From Candidatus Manganitrophus sp. (GTDB lineage: Bacteria > Nitrospirota > Nitrospiria > SBBL01 > Manganitrophaceae), in assembly GCA_028865235.1 (NCBI GenBank), contig CP114561.1:2562001-2626000 (forward strand): DNA of 64,000 bases, in the 5' to 3' direction. This document shows, piece after piece, positions 34,124 through 43,252 of this stretch (positions within the stretch are counted from its first letter, which is position 1; the number at the start of each line of letters is the position of its first letter). The translations under genes and the position numbers were made by a program. The notes beneath the pieces are model-generated. The model was not told the origin of the DNA. It was given only the letters and a program-made list of their open reading frames with translations, and searched no databases.

Positions 34124-37038
34124 ATGGAAAATAAAGCCGATTATAAGCAGACCCTGAATCTTCCGAAGACCGATTTCCCGATGCGGGCCAACCTCACCCA
34201 GCGTGAAGTGGAACAGCTGGCGCGATGGGAAGAGAGCGGACTCTACCAGAAAGTGCTACATGAGCGTGGGGGCCGGGAGAAGTACATCCTTCATGACGGG
34301 CCGCCGTACGCCAATGGTCATATCCACATCGGGCATGCCCTCAATAAAATCCTGAAAGACTTCGTCGTCAAATCAAGATCGATGAGCGGCGCTGCCGCCC
34401 TCTACGTCCCCGGCTGGGACTGTCACGGTCTTCCGATCGAGCATCAGGTGTTGAAGGACCTCGGTCCGAAGAAGCAGGGGATGAGCAAGGGGGAGATCCG
34501 AAAGCGCTGCCGGGAGTACGCCGACAAGTTCGTCAACATCCAGCGCGACGAGTTCAAGCGGCTCGGGGTTCTCGGCGACTGGGAGCATCCCTATCTGACG
34601 ATGACCCCCGACTACGAGGCGGCGATCGTTCGTGAGTTCGGGAAGGTCGTTGCGACGGGGGATGTCTATAAAGGAAAGAAGCCGGTCCTCTGGTGCCCGA
34701 ACGATGAGACGGCACTCGCCGAGGCGGAGGTCGAATATGCCGACCACACCTCGCCGTCGATCTACGTCAAATTCCCGGTCAAAGATCCGAAGGAAAAGTT
34801 TTCCGTCCGCCCGGATGGACAGACGTCTGTTGCGATCTGGACGACGACCCCCTGGACCCTCGTCGCCAACCAGGCGATTGCGGTCCATCCGCATTTTCAC
34901 TATCGCCTTGTGAAGACACCCGCCGGGGATCTGATCTTGGCGCAGAACCTGATCGAAGCTTGCATGAAGGCGTTCGGTTTCGCCCCCGGTTCCTATGAAG
35001 TGGCCCCCGGGGGCTGGACCGGAAGCGAGCTCGAAGGAATCGTCTGCCGTCATCCGTGGCTCGATCGCGACGCGCCGATCATTCTCGGCGAGCATGTCAC
35101 CCTCGAGCAGGGGACCGGCTGCGTTCACACCGCCCCCGGTCACGGACAGGAAGACTACGAGGTCGGTCTCCGCTACGGACTGCCGGTCTATGCGCCGGTC
35201 GATCATCGGGGCCGCTTCACGAATGAGGCGGGGGAGTTTGCCGGACAAAAAGTCTTCGAGGCCAACGAGGCGATCATTGCCCTTCTGAATCAGCGCGGGA
35301 TGCTCCTGAAGAAGGAGACGATCAGCCACTCCTATCCGCACTGCTGGCGTTGCAAGAATCCGGTGATCTTCCGCGCCACCGAACAGTGGTTTATCTCGAT
35401 GGAGAAGCACCATCTGCGCGAGCGGGCGATCAAGGCGATCGAGCAGGAGGTCCAGTGGATTCCGAAGTGGGGAAAAGACCGGATCTTGGGGATGATGCAG
35501 AGCCGTCCCGATTGGTGCATCTCGCGCCAGCGGGTCTGGGGGGTGCCGATCGTCGCCTTCGCCTGCCTCGACTGCAACGAGATTTTGGTCTCGAAGGAGA
35601 TCGCCGACCATGTCGCCGATTTGATGGAGAAAGAGGGGGGAGCGACGTCTGGTTTTCCAAGGCGGCCGCCGAACTCCTTCCGAAGGAGACCGCCTGCAAA
35701 AAATGCGGCGGGAGCCGCTTCCAGCAAGAGAACGATATTCTCGATGTCTGGTTCGAGTCGGGGGTGAGCCACGCCGCCGTTTTGAAGAATACGAGAAGGT
35801 GGCCGCAGCTGACCTGGCCGGCCGATCTTTATCTCGAGGGCTCCGACCAACACCGCGGCTGGTTTCACAGCAGTCTGCTCGCGTCGCTCGAAACCGACGG
35901 CCGTCCCCCGTATAAGGCGGTCCTCACGCACGGGTTCGTCGTCGACGGCGCCGGAAAGAAGATGTCGAAGTCGGCGGGGAACGTCGTCGCGCCGCAAGAG
36001 GTCATCAACAAATACGGCGCGGAAATCTTGCGCCTTTGGGTCTCGGCGACCGACTTCAGGGAAGATGTCCGGATCTCGCAGGATATCCTCGTTCAGCTGG
36101 TCGAAGCGTATCGAAAGATCCGGAACACCTGCCGGTTCCTTCTTAGCAATCTCTATGATTTTCATCCCTCTGACGGACCGGTGCCCGACGCCGATCTGCA
36201 GGAGATCGACCGATGGGCGCTCTTCCGCCTTCAGATCCTCAATGAGAAAGTGCAGCGGGCCTATCGCGAGGCGGAGTTCCACACGATCTTCCATGCGCTG
36301 AATAATTTTTGCGCCGTCGATCTTTCCTCTTTTTATCTCGATATCTTGAAGGATCGACTCTATGCCTCTGCGGCCAAATCGCCCGAGCGGCGCGCGGCCC
36401 AATCGGTGCTGCTGGAAACGCTCACGACGCTAGTCCGTTTGATGGCGCCGGTTCTGTCGTTTACGGCGGAGGAGATTTGGGGGTACATGCCGGCCGATTT
36501 GAAAGAGAAGGAGAGTGTTCTTCTGACGACCTTCCCGATGGCCTCAAAAATGGGGCGGCCGCCGGAACAAAAATTTTCTGAAAAAGAGGAAAGTAATAAG
36601 ACATTTTTAGAAACATGGGGTAAACTTATCGAAGTTAGAGAAGAAGTATCCCGTCTCCTGGAACAACAACGCAGAGAAAAGAAAATCGGAAGCTCTCTTG
36701 AAGCCAGCGTCACGCTCTACGCGGAAGGTGAGTCATGGGTTGTTGGCTTGGACAAACCGTATCCTCTGTATAAGCTTCTGCAGGAGAAGAAAGCGTTTCT
36801 CCCAACCCTTTTTATTGTCTCACAGGTTGATGTTCTCCCATTGGAGAGAAAACCGGAGGGGGTTGCGACTTTTCAAGTGAAGGAATCACCGCTTGCGGTT
36901 CAGGTTCAACCGGCTCGGGGAACCAAGTGTGAACGCTGTTGGATCTATCGAGAGGACGTCGGGACCGATGCCGGTTATCCGACCCTCTGCGGGCGATGTG
37001 CCGGGGTGGTGGGTGCCGATGCTGCTGGGCCAAATTAA
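34124..37038 (+). CDS. ileS: Isoleucyl-tRNA synthetase (one frameshift)
   Basis: About 970 aa after joining two frames at a run of six G (35635-35640); seven would restore [19 protein letters not shown]. Class I signatures: [16 protein letters not shown] (HIGH) and [10 protein letters not shown] (KMSKS). The editing (CP1) domain has [15 protein letters not shown] and [13 protein letters not shown]. The C-terminal zinc motif is [12 protein letters not shown]...CGRC. It charges tRNA-Ile and hydrolyses Val-tRNA-Ile. Such an essential gene cannot be a pseudogene unless duplicated, so the break is probably a sequence error. The end overlaps lspA by 20 bp, a classical ileS-lspA arrangement. ATG 34100 is an alternative start. 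Confidence 0.93.
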
Positions 37039-37537
37039 GCTTATTTTCTTGACATTGATCGGGGGTGGGACTATCATTCTGGATCAAATTACCAAGCTTC
37101 TTATTCAAAATGCATTTCGTCTTCATGAATCCGTGGTCGTGATTCAAGACTTTTTTTCTCTGACCTACATCCGAAATCCGGGAGCCGCCTTCGGTTTATT
37201 TGCGGATCAGAGCGCCGGCTTCCGATCGGTCTTCTTCCTTGTCGTTTCTATTGTGGCCCTTTCCATTCTCCTTTATTTTCTCGCGCAGACCCCCAAAGAA
37301 GATAAATCGAGCTTGGTTGCAATCTCCCTTTTGTTCGGCGGGGCGGTTGGAAACCTGATCGATCGCGTTCGGATGGGAGAGGTCGTCGACTTTCTCGATT
37401 TTTATGTCGGCCAATTTCACTGGCCTGCGTTTAATGTCGCCGATTCGGCGATTACAATCGGAATCTCACTGCTGATGTTCAATCTCTTTTGGCTTAAGAA
37501 AGAGGTCCCGACGGCCAATCTCAGAGGTTGTGAATGA
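37019..37537 (+). CDS. lspA: Lipoprotein signal peptidase (signal peptidase II)
   Basis: 172 aa with four membrane helices. Conserved blocks: TIILDQITKLLIQNAF, FFSLTYIRNPGAAFG, GGAVGNLIDRVRMGEVVDFL and FNVADSAITIGI, the last two holding the catalytic aspartates. It removes the signal peptide from prolipoproteins after lipid attachment; the 809-aa TPR lipoprotein in this window is a likely substrate. Starts inside the end of ileS. Confidence 0.93.
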   Translation: MLLGQIKLIFLTLIGGGTIILDQITKLLIQNAFRLHESVVVIQDFFSLTYIRNPGAAFGLFADQSAGFRSVFFLVVSIVALSILLYFLAQTPKEDKSSLVAISLLFGGAVGNLIDRVRMGEVVDFLDFYVGQFHWPAFNVADSAITIGISLLMFNLFWLKKEVPTANLRGCE

Positions 37538-37685
37538 AGGACGGACCGGCGGCCTCACCCGGTCGGAAACAGAGAAGAGAAGCGATAGGGTCAGATCGAT
37601 CGAAAAGAAAGATGCCGCCCAGATTCCTCGAAGCGAGGGGGCCGATCGAATGAAAAAGCGCCAGGAGGTTTTCGAGGGAGTTTGA
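37530..37685 (+). CDS. Possible 51-aa charged protein between lspA and the TPR gene
   Basis: A GTG at 37530 overlaps the lspA stop and opens a frame VNEGRTGGLTRSETEKRSDR ending MKKRQEVFEGV. It fills the gap to the TPR gene and its end contains the GAGGGAG site used by that gene. Very polar, no motif, no ribosome binding site of its own. Weak evidence. Confidence 0.2.
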   Translation: MNEGRTGGLTRSETEKRSDRVRSIEKKDAAQIPRSEGADRMKKRQEVFEGV

Positions 37686-37690
37686 TCCGT

Positions 37691-38605
37691 ATGCGGAAAG
37701 AATCAGAGAAGTTCGTAAATAAGGCGGTCATGGCGTTGGACCGGGGAAACTGGCTGTTGGCCGTGCAATTCCTCAAGAAGGTCCTCGCCGCCGATCCAAA
37801 CCACCTCCCGGCCTATCACGAGCTGGCCGATATCTATCTCCACCTCGGTCATTTTGACGCCGCGCTGGAAGTGATTCAAAGAGCGGTTCATGTCTTCCCG
37901 CAAGACTATCAAAGCAGCTTTATTCTCGCCAACATTCTCCTTGTGCAGAACAAGCCGGATCAAGCGCTCGGCATCTATCGGCGGCTGGAGAAGCTCCGGT
38001 GTGACGAGCAGGAGGTGACCGATCTCTTCTTCAACATCGCCTTAGCGTATCATGCGAAGAACCAAATGGCCCGGGCCCTTCGGTATCTTCGACAGGCGCT
38101 TGATGAAGATACCGCCTATACGGAAGCGTATGAGCTGATGGGAAAGATCCTCTTTGAGAGAAAGGATCTGCCCGGCGCCAAACAGGCGTTCGAGAAGATC
38201 ATCGATATTGAGCCGGGGCATCTGAATGCGCACCACATGCTCGGCATCATCTATTCAAAAGAATTGAAATGGGACGACGCGATCGGTGAGTGGAAGACGG
38301 TCCTCAATCTGGCGCCCGAAACGGACGAGGCGATGCGCGAGCTCGGCTGGGCGTTCAACATGATCGGCCAGGAGGAAGAGGCGGTCAGCTTCCTTCGGAA
38401 AGCGCTTGAAGTCAACCCGCAGAACATTCAGGCCCGGATCGATCTCGGCGCCGTCTTCATGGGGCAGATGCAATTTAAAGAGGCGATTGCAGAATGGGAG
38501 TGGGTTCGCCAATATGATCCGAACAATAAACTCATCCACAAGTTTTTGTCCCAAGCCCGCCTTTACGAGAAAAAAATGAAACAGGAGAAAAAAGGAGAAC
38601 GGTGA
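37691..38605 (+). CDS. Tetratricopeptide repeat protein
   Basis: 304 aa, no signal peptide. Begins MRKESEKFVNKAVMALDRGN and carries about eight TPR units, e.g. LPAYHELADIYLHLGHFDAA, FNIALAYHAKNQMARALRYL, HHMLGIIYSKELKWDDAIGE, ARIDLGAVFMGQMQFKEAIA, ending in a lysine-rich helix (YEKKMKQEKKGER). A cytoplasmic scaffold; partners unknown. It lies between lspA and rluD in the same direction and may be co-transcribed with them. Confidence 0.8.
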   Translation: MRKESEKFVNKAVMALDRGNWLLAVQFLKKVLAADPNHLPAYHELADIYLHLGHFDAALEVIQRAVHVFPQDYQSSFILANILLVQNKPDQALGIYRRLEKLRCDEQEVTDLFFNIALAYHAKNQMARALRYLRQALDEDTAYTEAYELMGKILFERKDLPGAKQAFEKIIDIEPGHLNAHHMLGIIYSKELKWDDAIGEWKTVLNLAPETDEAMRELGWAFNMIGQEEEAVSFLRKALEVNPQNIQARIDLGAVFMGQMQFKEAIAEWEWVRQYDPNNKLIHKFLSQARLYEKKMKQEKKGER

Positions 38606-38648
38606 TTCCCCAAAGCACCCTTTGAGGAGCCGTTTGGAGTCGCACTGC

Positions 38649-39651
38649 ATGTCCTTTTCCCCTCCCCCCTCTTTGGTGGTCTCATCCCAGACCCCCCCCG
38701 AACGGATCGATCTCTATCTGATCAGAAGGGGTATTTCTCTTTCCCGATCCCGGATTCAAAAGCTGATCGAGGAGGGTCAGATTCTTGTCAACGGCCATCC
38801 GATCCGGGCCAGCTATCGGGTTCGCGAAGGAGACCGGATCGATTTACAGATTCCCCCCCGCTCCGTTGGAGCTGATCCCGGAAGAAGTTCCGCTCGATGT
38901 TCTCTACGAGGATGACGTGCTCCTCGTCATTAATAAAGAAGCGGGGATGGTGGTTCATCCCGCCCCCGGTCACGATCGGGGAACGCTGGTTCATGCCCTC
39001 CTCCATCACTGTCGGGCCCTTCCGGGAATCGGCGGACGTGAGCGGCCTGGAATCGTTCACCGGCTCGATAAAGAGACCTCCGGCGTGTTGGTCGTCGCAA
39101 AGACCGACCAAGCGCATCAACGCCTCTCGAAACAATTCAAGCAGCATACGATCGATCGGCGTTATTTGACGATTGTTTCCGGGAAAGTGGCGAAGAATTC
39201 CGGCAAGATTCAGCTTTCGATCGGCCGGGATCGGATCGATCGAAAAAAGATCTCCGCCCGAACCGCCCGCCCGCGCGAGGCGGAGACGCACTACGTCGTT
39301 CGGGAGCGCTTCCGAATCGCCACGCTGTTGGAGGTCTATCCTCAGACGGGGCGGACGCATCAGATTCGGGTTCACATGGCCCATCTCGGACATCCTGTGG
39401 TGGGGGATAAGATTTACGGCGGCCGAACGGCGCGGATGTTCGAGATCAACGTGGAGCGGCAGATGCTCCATGCGGAGCGGCTCGGTTTTGTTCATCCCAC
39501 GACCGGCGAGCCGATGATCTTCACCGCATCGATGCCGGCCGACATGCAGGCCCTCCTCTTAGCGCTCCGCGCAGAGAAGGAGAGTCCAGGGGCCTCTTCT
39601 ATTGGGATGGGCGGGGCGGGCGGGAAGGGTCTTCGCGGCGCCGGAGGGTGA
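38649..39651 (+). CDS. rluD: RluA/RluD-family 23S rRNA pseudouridine synthase (one frameshift)
   Basis: An S4 RNA-binding domain (RIDLYLIRRGISLSRSRIQK and ILVNGHPIRASYRVREGDRI) is in one frame and the catalytic domain in another; the change is at seven C (38853-38859), six restoring IPPAPLELIPEEVPLDVLYE. Catalytic block PGIVHRLDKETSGVLVVAKT contains the Asp nucleophile; further signatures are EVYPQTGRTHQIRVHMAHLG and VVGDKIYGG. About 333 aa. It isomerises uridines in 23S rRNA helix 69 (RluD) or a related site; assignment among RluA/C/D is by N-terminal S4 domain. Its 3' end overlaps the converging receiver gene by 53 bp. Confidence 0.87.
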
Positions 39652-40033
39652 GATCGATCTGTCGTGCGATGTAAACCGGATCGAGCGGCGGAAGGATGAG
39701 TCGCTCCGCCTTTAATTCATAGCAGTAACTCCGGGTCACCTGCACCGGGAGGGGATGATCACAGAACAGAAAGACGGGGACCGATCCCATCCGACGATCC
39801 TCCTGCAACTGTCTGCATACCTCATAGCCGCTTGGCTCTCCCGGAATCAGCAGATCGATCAGAATCAAGTTGATCGGAAACCAAGCGACCGCAAAGTGCA
39901 CCTCCGCCGGCGTCCGGCATTCGAAAATCAGAAAGCCGCTCTTCCGAAGCTCTCCCTTGATCGGGAGGAGATTCGGCGACGACTCGAAAAACAACAACGA
40001 TCTCTCGTGGCGTTTAATCCGGGGTCCATCCAT
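39599..40033 (-). CDS. Degenerate single-domain receiver (CheY-like) protein
   Basis: 144 aa. The phospho-acceptor region NLILIDLLIPGEPSGYEVCR and the beta/alpha pattern are of a receiver, but the acidic pair at the end of strand one is reduced to FES, the Ser/Thr of strand four lies in FLFC and the lysine of strand five is replaced (RLILPP instead of x-x-K-P). Such receivers usually work without phosphorylation. It may pair with one of the nearby HTH regulators. The C-terminus overlaps the rluD end. Confidence 0.6.
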   Translation of the reverse strand: MDGPRIKRHERSLLFFESSPNLLPIKGELRKSGFLIFECRTPAEVHFAVAWFPINLILIDLLIPGEPSGYEVCRQLQEDRRMGSVPVFLFCDHPLPVQVTRSYCYELKAERLILPPLDPVYIARQIDLTLRRREDPSRPPRPSQ

Positions 40034-40063
40034 AAAAGGGATTGTCTTTTCTACAGAGCTATG

Positions 40064-40303
40064 CTAATGATAAAAATGTTTCGCGCGATCGCGCCAAATT
40101 TCGGTCACCTCTTTCTGAAGAATGGATGCAATGAAGTTCCGAATCCGTCTAGAGCGGGCACGATTAAAAATAATCTGGTGCACGGCCGATTGGGTGACGC
40201 CGAGCGAGCGGGCAATACGTGTCTGTGTCCACCCCCGCCGTTTCAGCTCAAAACAGATCTTCAGGCCGCGGTCTCTCTTTTTTTGAGAAAAGGACTTATG
40301 AAT
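40064..40303 (-). CDS. Nlp/Ner-like helix-turn-helix protein without a standard start codon
   Basis: An open frame of about 79 codons reads KSFSQKKRDRGLKICFELKR, then RGWTQTRIARSLGVTQSAVH and QIIFNRARSRRIRNFIASIL, ending EIWRDRAKHFYH. This is a clear HTH (T-x-T-R-I-A-R-S-L-G-V-T-Q-S-A-V) with the I-W-x-x-R block seen at the end of Nlp/Ner-type regulators. No ATG, GTG or TTG precedes it in frame; an ATT at 40301-40303 preceded by GGGAG is one possibility, a frameshift in the AAAAAAA run at 40278-40284 another. It is divergent from the S24-type regulator at 40370. Confidence 0.5.
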   Translation of the reverse strand: MHKSFSQKKRDRGLKICFELKRRGWTQTRIARSLGVTQSAVHQIIFNRARSRRIRNFIASILQKEVTEIWRDRAKHFYH

Positions 40304-40347
40304 ATTAGTGTTCTCCCAATTGAGAGTGTAAAGCCATCTTCAGTTTA

Positions 40348-40393
40348 ATTCGTTAAAGCGACATTGTCAATGAGAAAATTCGCTAAGGCGACA
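40348..40393. promoter_or_regulatory. Candidate operator: two direct repeats flanking the start of the S24-type regulator
   Basis: ATTCGTTAAAGCGACA (40348-40363) and ATTCGCTAAGGCGACA (40378-40393) match in 14 of 16 positions and begin 30 bp apart, close to three helical turns. The palindrome CATTGTCAATG lies between them. The second copy is inside the first codons of the gene, which suggests autoregulation. Confidence 0.5.
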
Positions 40394-41053
40394 GAAATCA
40401 ACAAACGTGTGAAGCAGGTCCGAGAGCGGGTCGGGCTGACTCAAAAGGAGTTCGCGGCGCAAATCGGGGTTTCTCGCAGTTTTCTCTCGGAAATCGAGGC
40501 GGGAAAGGTTAAACCGTCCGTCGAGTCGCTGATCGGGGTCGTGACCCGCTTTCAGATCGATCCGCATTGGCTCCTGATCGGCGCGGCCGGGGAGCGGCCG
40601 GTCGATCTTGTCGCGGCGGAATCCGCTTCCGGATACGCTTCTTCCGCGGAGAAGCAGAGCGCCTATCCTACCGTCCCGCTCCTCGATGATCGCGCCGTAT
40701 CGGGTTCTCCTCACCCGATCTCCGAGAACGACGTTGCCGCTTATCTTCCGGTGTGGGGGGCGATCTTTCAGAAGGAAATGTTCTGTTTCTACCTTCGCGA
40801 CGACGCCATGTCGCCGCTTCTCCGCCAGGGAGCTCTGGTCGGCGCGATTCCAATTTCGATGCCGTCGAAAAAATGGGAAGGGAAGCTGGTTGTTCTCTGG
40901 CCGGCGAAGGGGGGGATGATGGTTCGACGGTTTCGAATCGACCAGAAATATTTTATTTTCGAAGCGGAGAATAAAAATTATTCGGTGATTTATCTGGAGC
41001 GATCGGCGCGACCGGTCCTTTTCAGCGTCGACTGGTGGTGGCAGAGTCAATAA
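40370..41053 (+). CDS. XRE-family repressor with catalytically dead S24/LexA-like domain
   Basis: 227 aa. Residues 12-65 form a classic HTH (VKQVRERVGLTQKEFAAQIG, VSRSFLSEIEAGKVKPSVES). A linker of about 45 residues follows and then a LexA/CI-type C-terminal domain (FCFYLRDDAMSPLLRQGALV, EGKLVVLWPAKGGMMVRRFR). In self-cleaving repressors the motif is G-D-S-M with a catalytic Ser and a later Lys before R-x; here these read D-A-M and V-R-R, so both catalytic residues are replaced and autoproteolysis is unlikely. Probably a sensor or dimerisation module. Direct repeats overlap the start codon. Confidence 0.75.
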   Translation: MRKFAKATEINKRVKQVRERVGLTQKEFAAQIGVSRSFLSEIEAGKVKPSVESLIGVVTRFQIDPHWLLIGAAGERPVDLVAAESASGYASSAEKQSAYPTVPLLDDRAVSGSPHPISENDVAAYLPVWGAIFQKEMFCFYLRDDAMSPLLRQGALVGAIPISMPSKKWEGKLVVLWPAKGGMMVRRFRIDQKYFIFEAENKNYSVIYLERSARPVLFSVDWWWQSQ

Positions 41054-41139
41054 AGTATCCGCCGGAGGTGGGAGCGTACGCCCCAATGTCATCTACCAGA
41101 CATATATATCTCCATCTGAAGTTTTTCATCGCAAGGTGC

Positions 41140-41169
41140 TTGACTTTTAAATTTTAACTCACGTATACT
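41140..41169 (+). promoter_or_regulatory. Promoter of the small XRE regulator
   Basis: TTGACT, 18-base spacer, TATACT. Expected transcription start about 41176, leader of roughly 95 bases to the ATG at 41271. Confidence 0.6.
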
Positions 41170-41270
41170 TTTAGAAAATAGAAAAGTGGTATCCCGCCTC
41201 TGGATGTAGAACCATCCATAGTATTTATTCAACCATAAAGAGATCATCGATCATGAGAAGGGGGTCAACA

Positions 41271-41552
41271 ATGGAAAAAGTATCTCCGCAAAAAGTCGGC
41301 GAGCGGATCAGAGCGGTGCGCGGCAACAGAACTCAAACCGAGTTTGCAAAGGCGCTCGGGGTGAAGAAACAAAACTACATCAGTCGATATGAACGAGGAC
41401 GCATTCCCTCTCCGGATCTTTTGGTCCGTATTGCCGAGATGGGAAGGGTGAGCATCGACTGGCTGCTCACCGGAAAGAAGGGCGCGGGGCGCGCGACGCC
41501 TCCTCAAGCGGTTCGAGGAGCCCGGAGCCTGCGTCAGGCAAAGAGAAAGTAG
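41271..41552 (+). CDS. Small XRE-family HTH regulator
   Basis: 93 aa. The HTH covers residues 5-65: VGERIRAVRGNRTQTEFAKA, LGVKKQNYISRYERGRIPSP, ending WLLTGKKG, which is a standard XRE layout where Q-T-E-F-A and Y-I-S-R-Y-E-R-G are the first and recognition helices. A basic tail (ARSLRQAKRK) follows. No sensor domain. It follows the S24-type regulator in the same direction with its own promoter, and a 13-bp hairpin terminates it. Target unknown. ATG 41271 chosen for its GGGGG site. Confidence 0.78.
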   Translation: MEKVSPQKVGERIRAVRGNRTQTEFAKALGVKKQNYISRYERGRIPSPDLLVRIAEMGRVSIDWLLTGKKGAGRATPPQAVRGARSLRQAKRK

Positions 41553-41587
41553 CTCTTCTTCCGCGCAACTTCTGTCGGCCTGCTTAC

Positions 41588-41628
41588 GGTCGATCTGCCT
41601 TGGTCGTTTTCTCTGAGGCAGATCGACC
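41588..41628 (+). terminator. Hairpin after the XRE gene
   Basis: GGTCGATCTGCCT and AGGCAGATCGACC form a perfect 13-bp stem with a 15-base loop; only a weak T-rich tail follows. The remaining 41553-41795 shows no gene. Confidence 0.5.
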
Positions 41629-41795
41629 TTGCGTTTGAGCGACCAACGACGGTTCGGACGCTTCTCTCCGATCCCAGAATAATCTTCCTCTGCCTCGGCA
41701 GAAGGTCATCCGTTCGCCGTGATGACCGGTCGGTTCTTTTCAAAAAACCCAGTATAAACCAACGGATGATGAACGACTTGTCGATGACAAAGACA

Positions 41796-41825
41796 TTGAC
41801 AGGCCTGGATTTTGTTCTATATACT
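41796..41825 (+). promoter_or_regulatory. Promoter of ilvE
   Basis: TTGACA, 18-base spacer, TATACT (or TATATA with 16). The transcription start would be about 41832, about 30 bases before the GTG. Confidence 0.7.
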
Positions 41826-41860
41826 CCATCAAATGATCCGATTTGACGAAAGGAGAAAGT

Positions 41861-42775
41861 GTGCTGAAAGAGACCCCCTTTATTTGGATGGATGGAAAAC
41901 TGGTTCCCTGGAAAGAGGCGACCGTCCATGTGTTGACCCACAGCCTTCATTACGGTCTGGCTGTTTTTGAAGGGATCCGTTGTTACAAGGGGAAATCCGG
42001 CACGGCCGTGTTCCGGCTGGCGGAACATGTCGAGCGTCTTTTCGGATCGGCTCACATCGTTCGGATGAAGATCCCTTTTGCCCAAAAGGAGATTGAGCAG
42101 GCGATTGTCGAAACCGTTCGTGTCAATCGTTTGGAAGAAGGCTATATCCGTCCGCTGGCCTATATCGGCTATGGGGAGATGGGGCTTTATGTGAAGGAAA
42201 ATCCCATTCGTCTCTCGATCGCCGCCTGGCCCTGGGGGACATATCTCGGGGAAGAGGGGATCCGACGCGGCATTCGGGTGGCCGTTTCTTCCTTTGCAAG
42301 GCATCATGTCAACATCAGCATGACCCGCGCGAAGGTGGCCGGTTATTACGTCAATTCTCAGCTGGCAAAACGAGAAGCGAAAGAAGCCGGTTATGACGAA
42401 GCGGTTCTTCTCGACACCGAAGGGTTCGTTGCAGAGGGGCCGGGGGAGAATATCTTCATCGTTCGAAAGGGGGTTTTGAAGACGACGCCGCTGACTTCGA
42501 TCCTTGAGGGAATCACGCGGGACACGATCATGCATTTGGCCCATGAACGGAAGATCAAAGTCGTTCAAGAGCGGTTCACGCGCGACGATCTCTACTTGGC
42601 CGACGAAGCATTTTTTACGGGAACGGCCGCCGAGGTGACGCCGATCCGTGAAGTGGACGGTCGAACGATCGGCAAGGGGGAGCCGGGACCGGTGACGCTT
42701 GAACTTCAAAAGGCCTTCTTTGATATCGTCCGCGGCAAAGAGAAGGCCCATCCGGAATGGCTGACCTTCGTATAA
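41861..42775 (+). CDS. ilvE: Branched-chain amino acid aminotransferase
   Basis: 304 aa, GTG start with AAAGGAG at good distance. Class IV aminotransferase: FIWMDGKLVPWKEATVHVLT, HSLHYGLAVFEGIRCYKG, YIRPLAYIGYGEMGL, SMTRAKVAGYYVNSQLAKRE (with the PLP-binding lysine in the family position), GFVAEGPGENIFIV, LEGITRDTIMHLA and TGTAAEVTPIREVDGR. The length is standard for IlvE. It makes Val, Leu and Ile from their 2-oxoacids with glutamate. It is a single gene with its own strong promoter. Confidence 0.93.
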   Translation: MLKETPFIWMDGKLVPWKEATVHVLTHSLHYGLAVFEGIRCYKGKSGTAVFRLAEHVERLFGSAHIVRMKIPFAQKEIEQAIVETVRVNRLEEGYIRPLAYIGYGEMGLYVKENPIRLSIAAWPWGTYLGEEGIRRGIRVAVSSFARHHVNISMTRAKVAGYYVNSQLAKREAKEAGYDEAVLLDTEGFVAEGPGENIFIVRKGVLKTTPLTSILEGITRDTIMHLAHERKIKVVQERFTRDDLYLADEAFFTGTAAEVTPIREVDGRTIGKGEPGPVTLELQKAFFDIVRGKEKAHPEWLTFV

Positions 42776-42790
42776 CCACTACCCGACCGC

Positions 42791-43172
42791 CTAATACCTG
42801 CTTGGATCGGCGCCAATCGCGACGATGCTGCAGGTGTCCCGAATTTCAAGTCCCAGAGCGCGTCCTTTCCGAATCAATTCCTCGCTTTCAGAGCCGGGAT
42901 TCAGATAAACAATTCGCATTCCCTCTTTTTTGCGCCACCTCTTCGATGACCTTCAGACCGATCGATGAGGGAATATAAAAGCTGGCAAGCGCAACTCGGT
43001 CGGGAATCTCTAGGACCGATCGATAGACCGGTCGTCCTTCGATCTCCTTTTCAGAAGGATGGACCGGGAAGACGTGATACCCCTTCTCCATAAAGGCCCG
43101 AACCGCCTTATTCCCGAATTTTGCGCGGTTGCGGGAGGCTCCTACAATTGCAATTTTCTTTTCCTCTTCCAT
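42791..43172 (-). CDS. CoA-binding domain protein (YccU-like, one frameshift)
   Basis: Begins EEEKKIAIVGASRNRAKFGN and VRAFMEKGYHVFPVHPSEKE, the CoA-binding Rossmann-like fold found in succinyl-CoA ligase. The frame breaks at six T/A (42925-42930 region, CAAAAAA); an extra base gives EGMRIVYLNPGSESEELIRK and GLEIRDTCSIVAIGADPSRY with stop at 42791, total about 126 aa, the normal length. The block LEIRDTCSIVAIG replaces the usual V-x-x-D-x-C-x-M. Function of these stand-alone proteins is not known. Confidence 0.78.
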
Positions 43173-43195
43173 GGTTTTCCTTTATTTCCTCTTCC

Positions 43196-43224
43196 TTGAC
43201 AAGGAACCAGAGTTGGGGTATCCC
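43196..43224 (+). promoter_or_regulatory. Promoter of the TMTC-like gene
   Basis: TTGACA, 17-base spacer, TATCCC, about 28 bases before the ATG at 43253. Confidence 0.5.
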
Positions 43225-43252
43225 TAAATTACATGACGTAGGGAACACTAGC

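Noticed and set aside
34373..35611. Minus-strand open frame of 412 codons
   Set aside because: It is antisense to ileS; the plus-strand product carries all class I synthetase motifs. Long antisense frames are common in GC-rich coding DNA.
39755..40348. Plus-strand open frame of 197 codons
   Set aside because: Antisense to both the receiver gene and the Nlp-like HTH frame, each of which makes sense as protein.
40370..41552. Two neighbouring XRE genes as a toxin-antitoxin system
   Set aside because: Neither has a toxin-like partner; each has its own promoter or operator region and both are DNA-binding proteins.
41534..42751. Minus-strand open frame of 405 codons
   Set aside because: Antisense to ilvE, with no domain-like composition and a promoter on the opposite strand.
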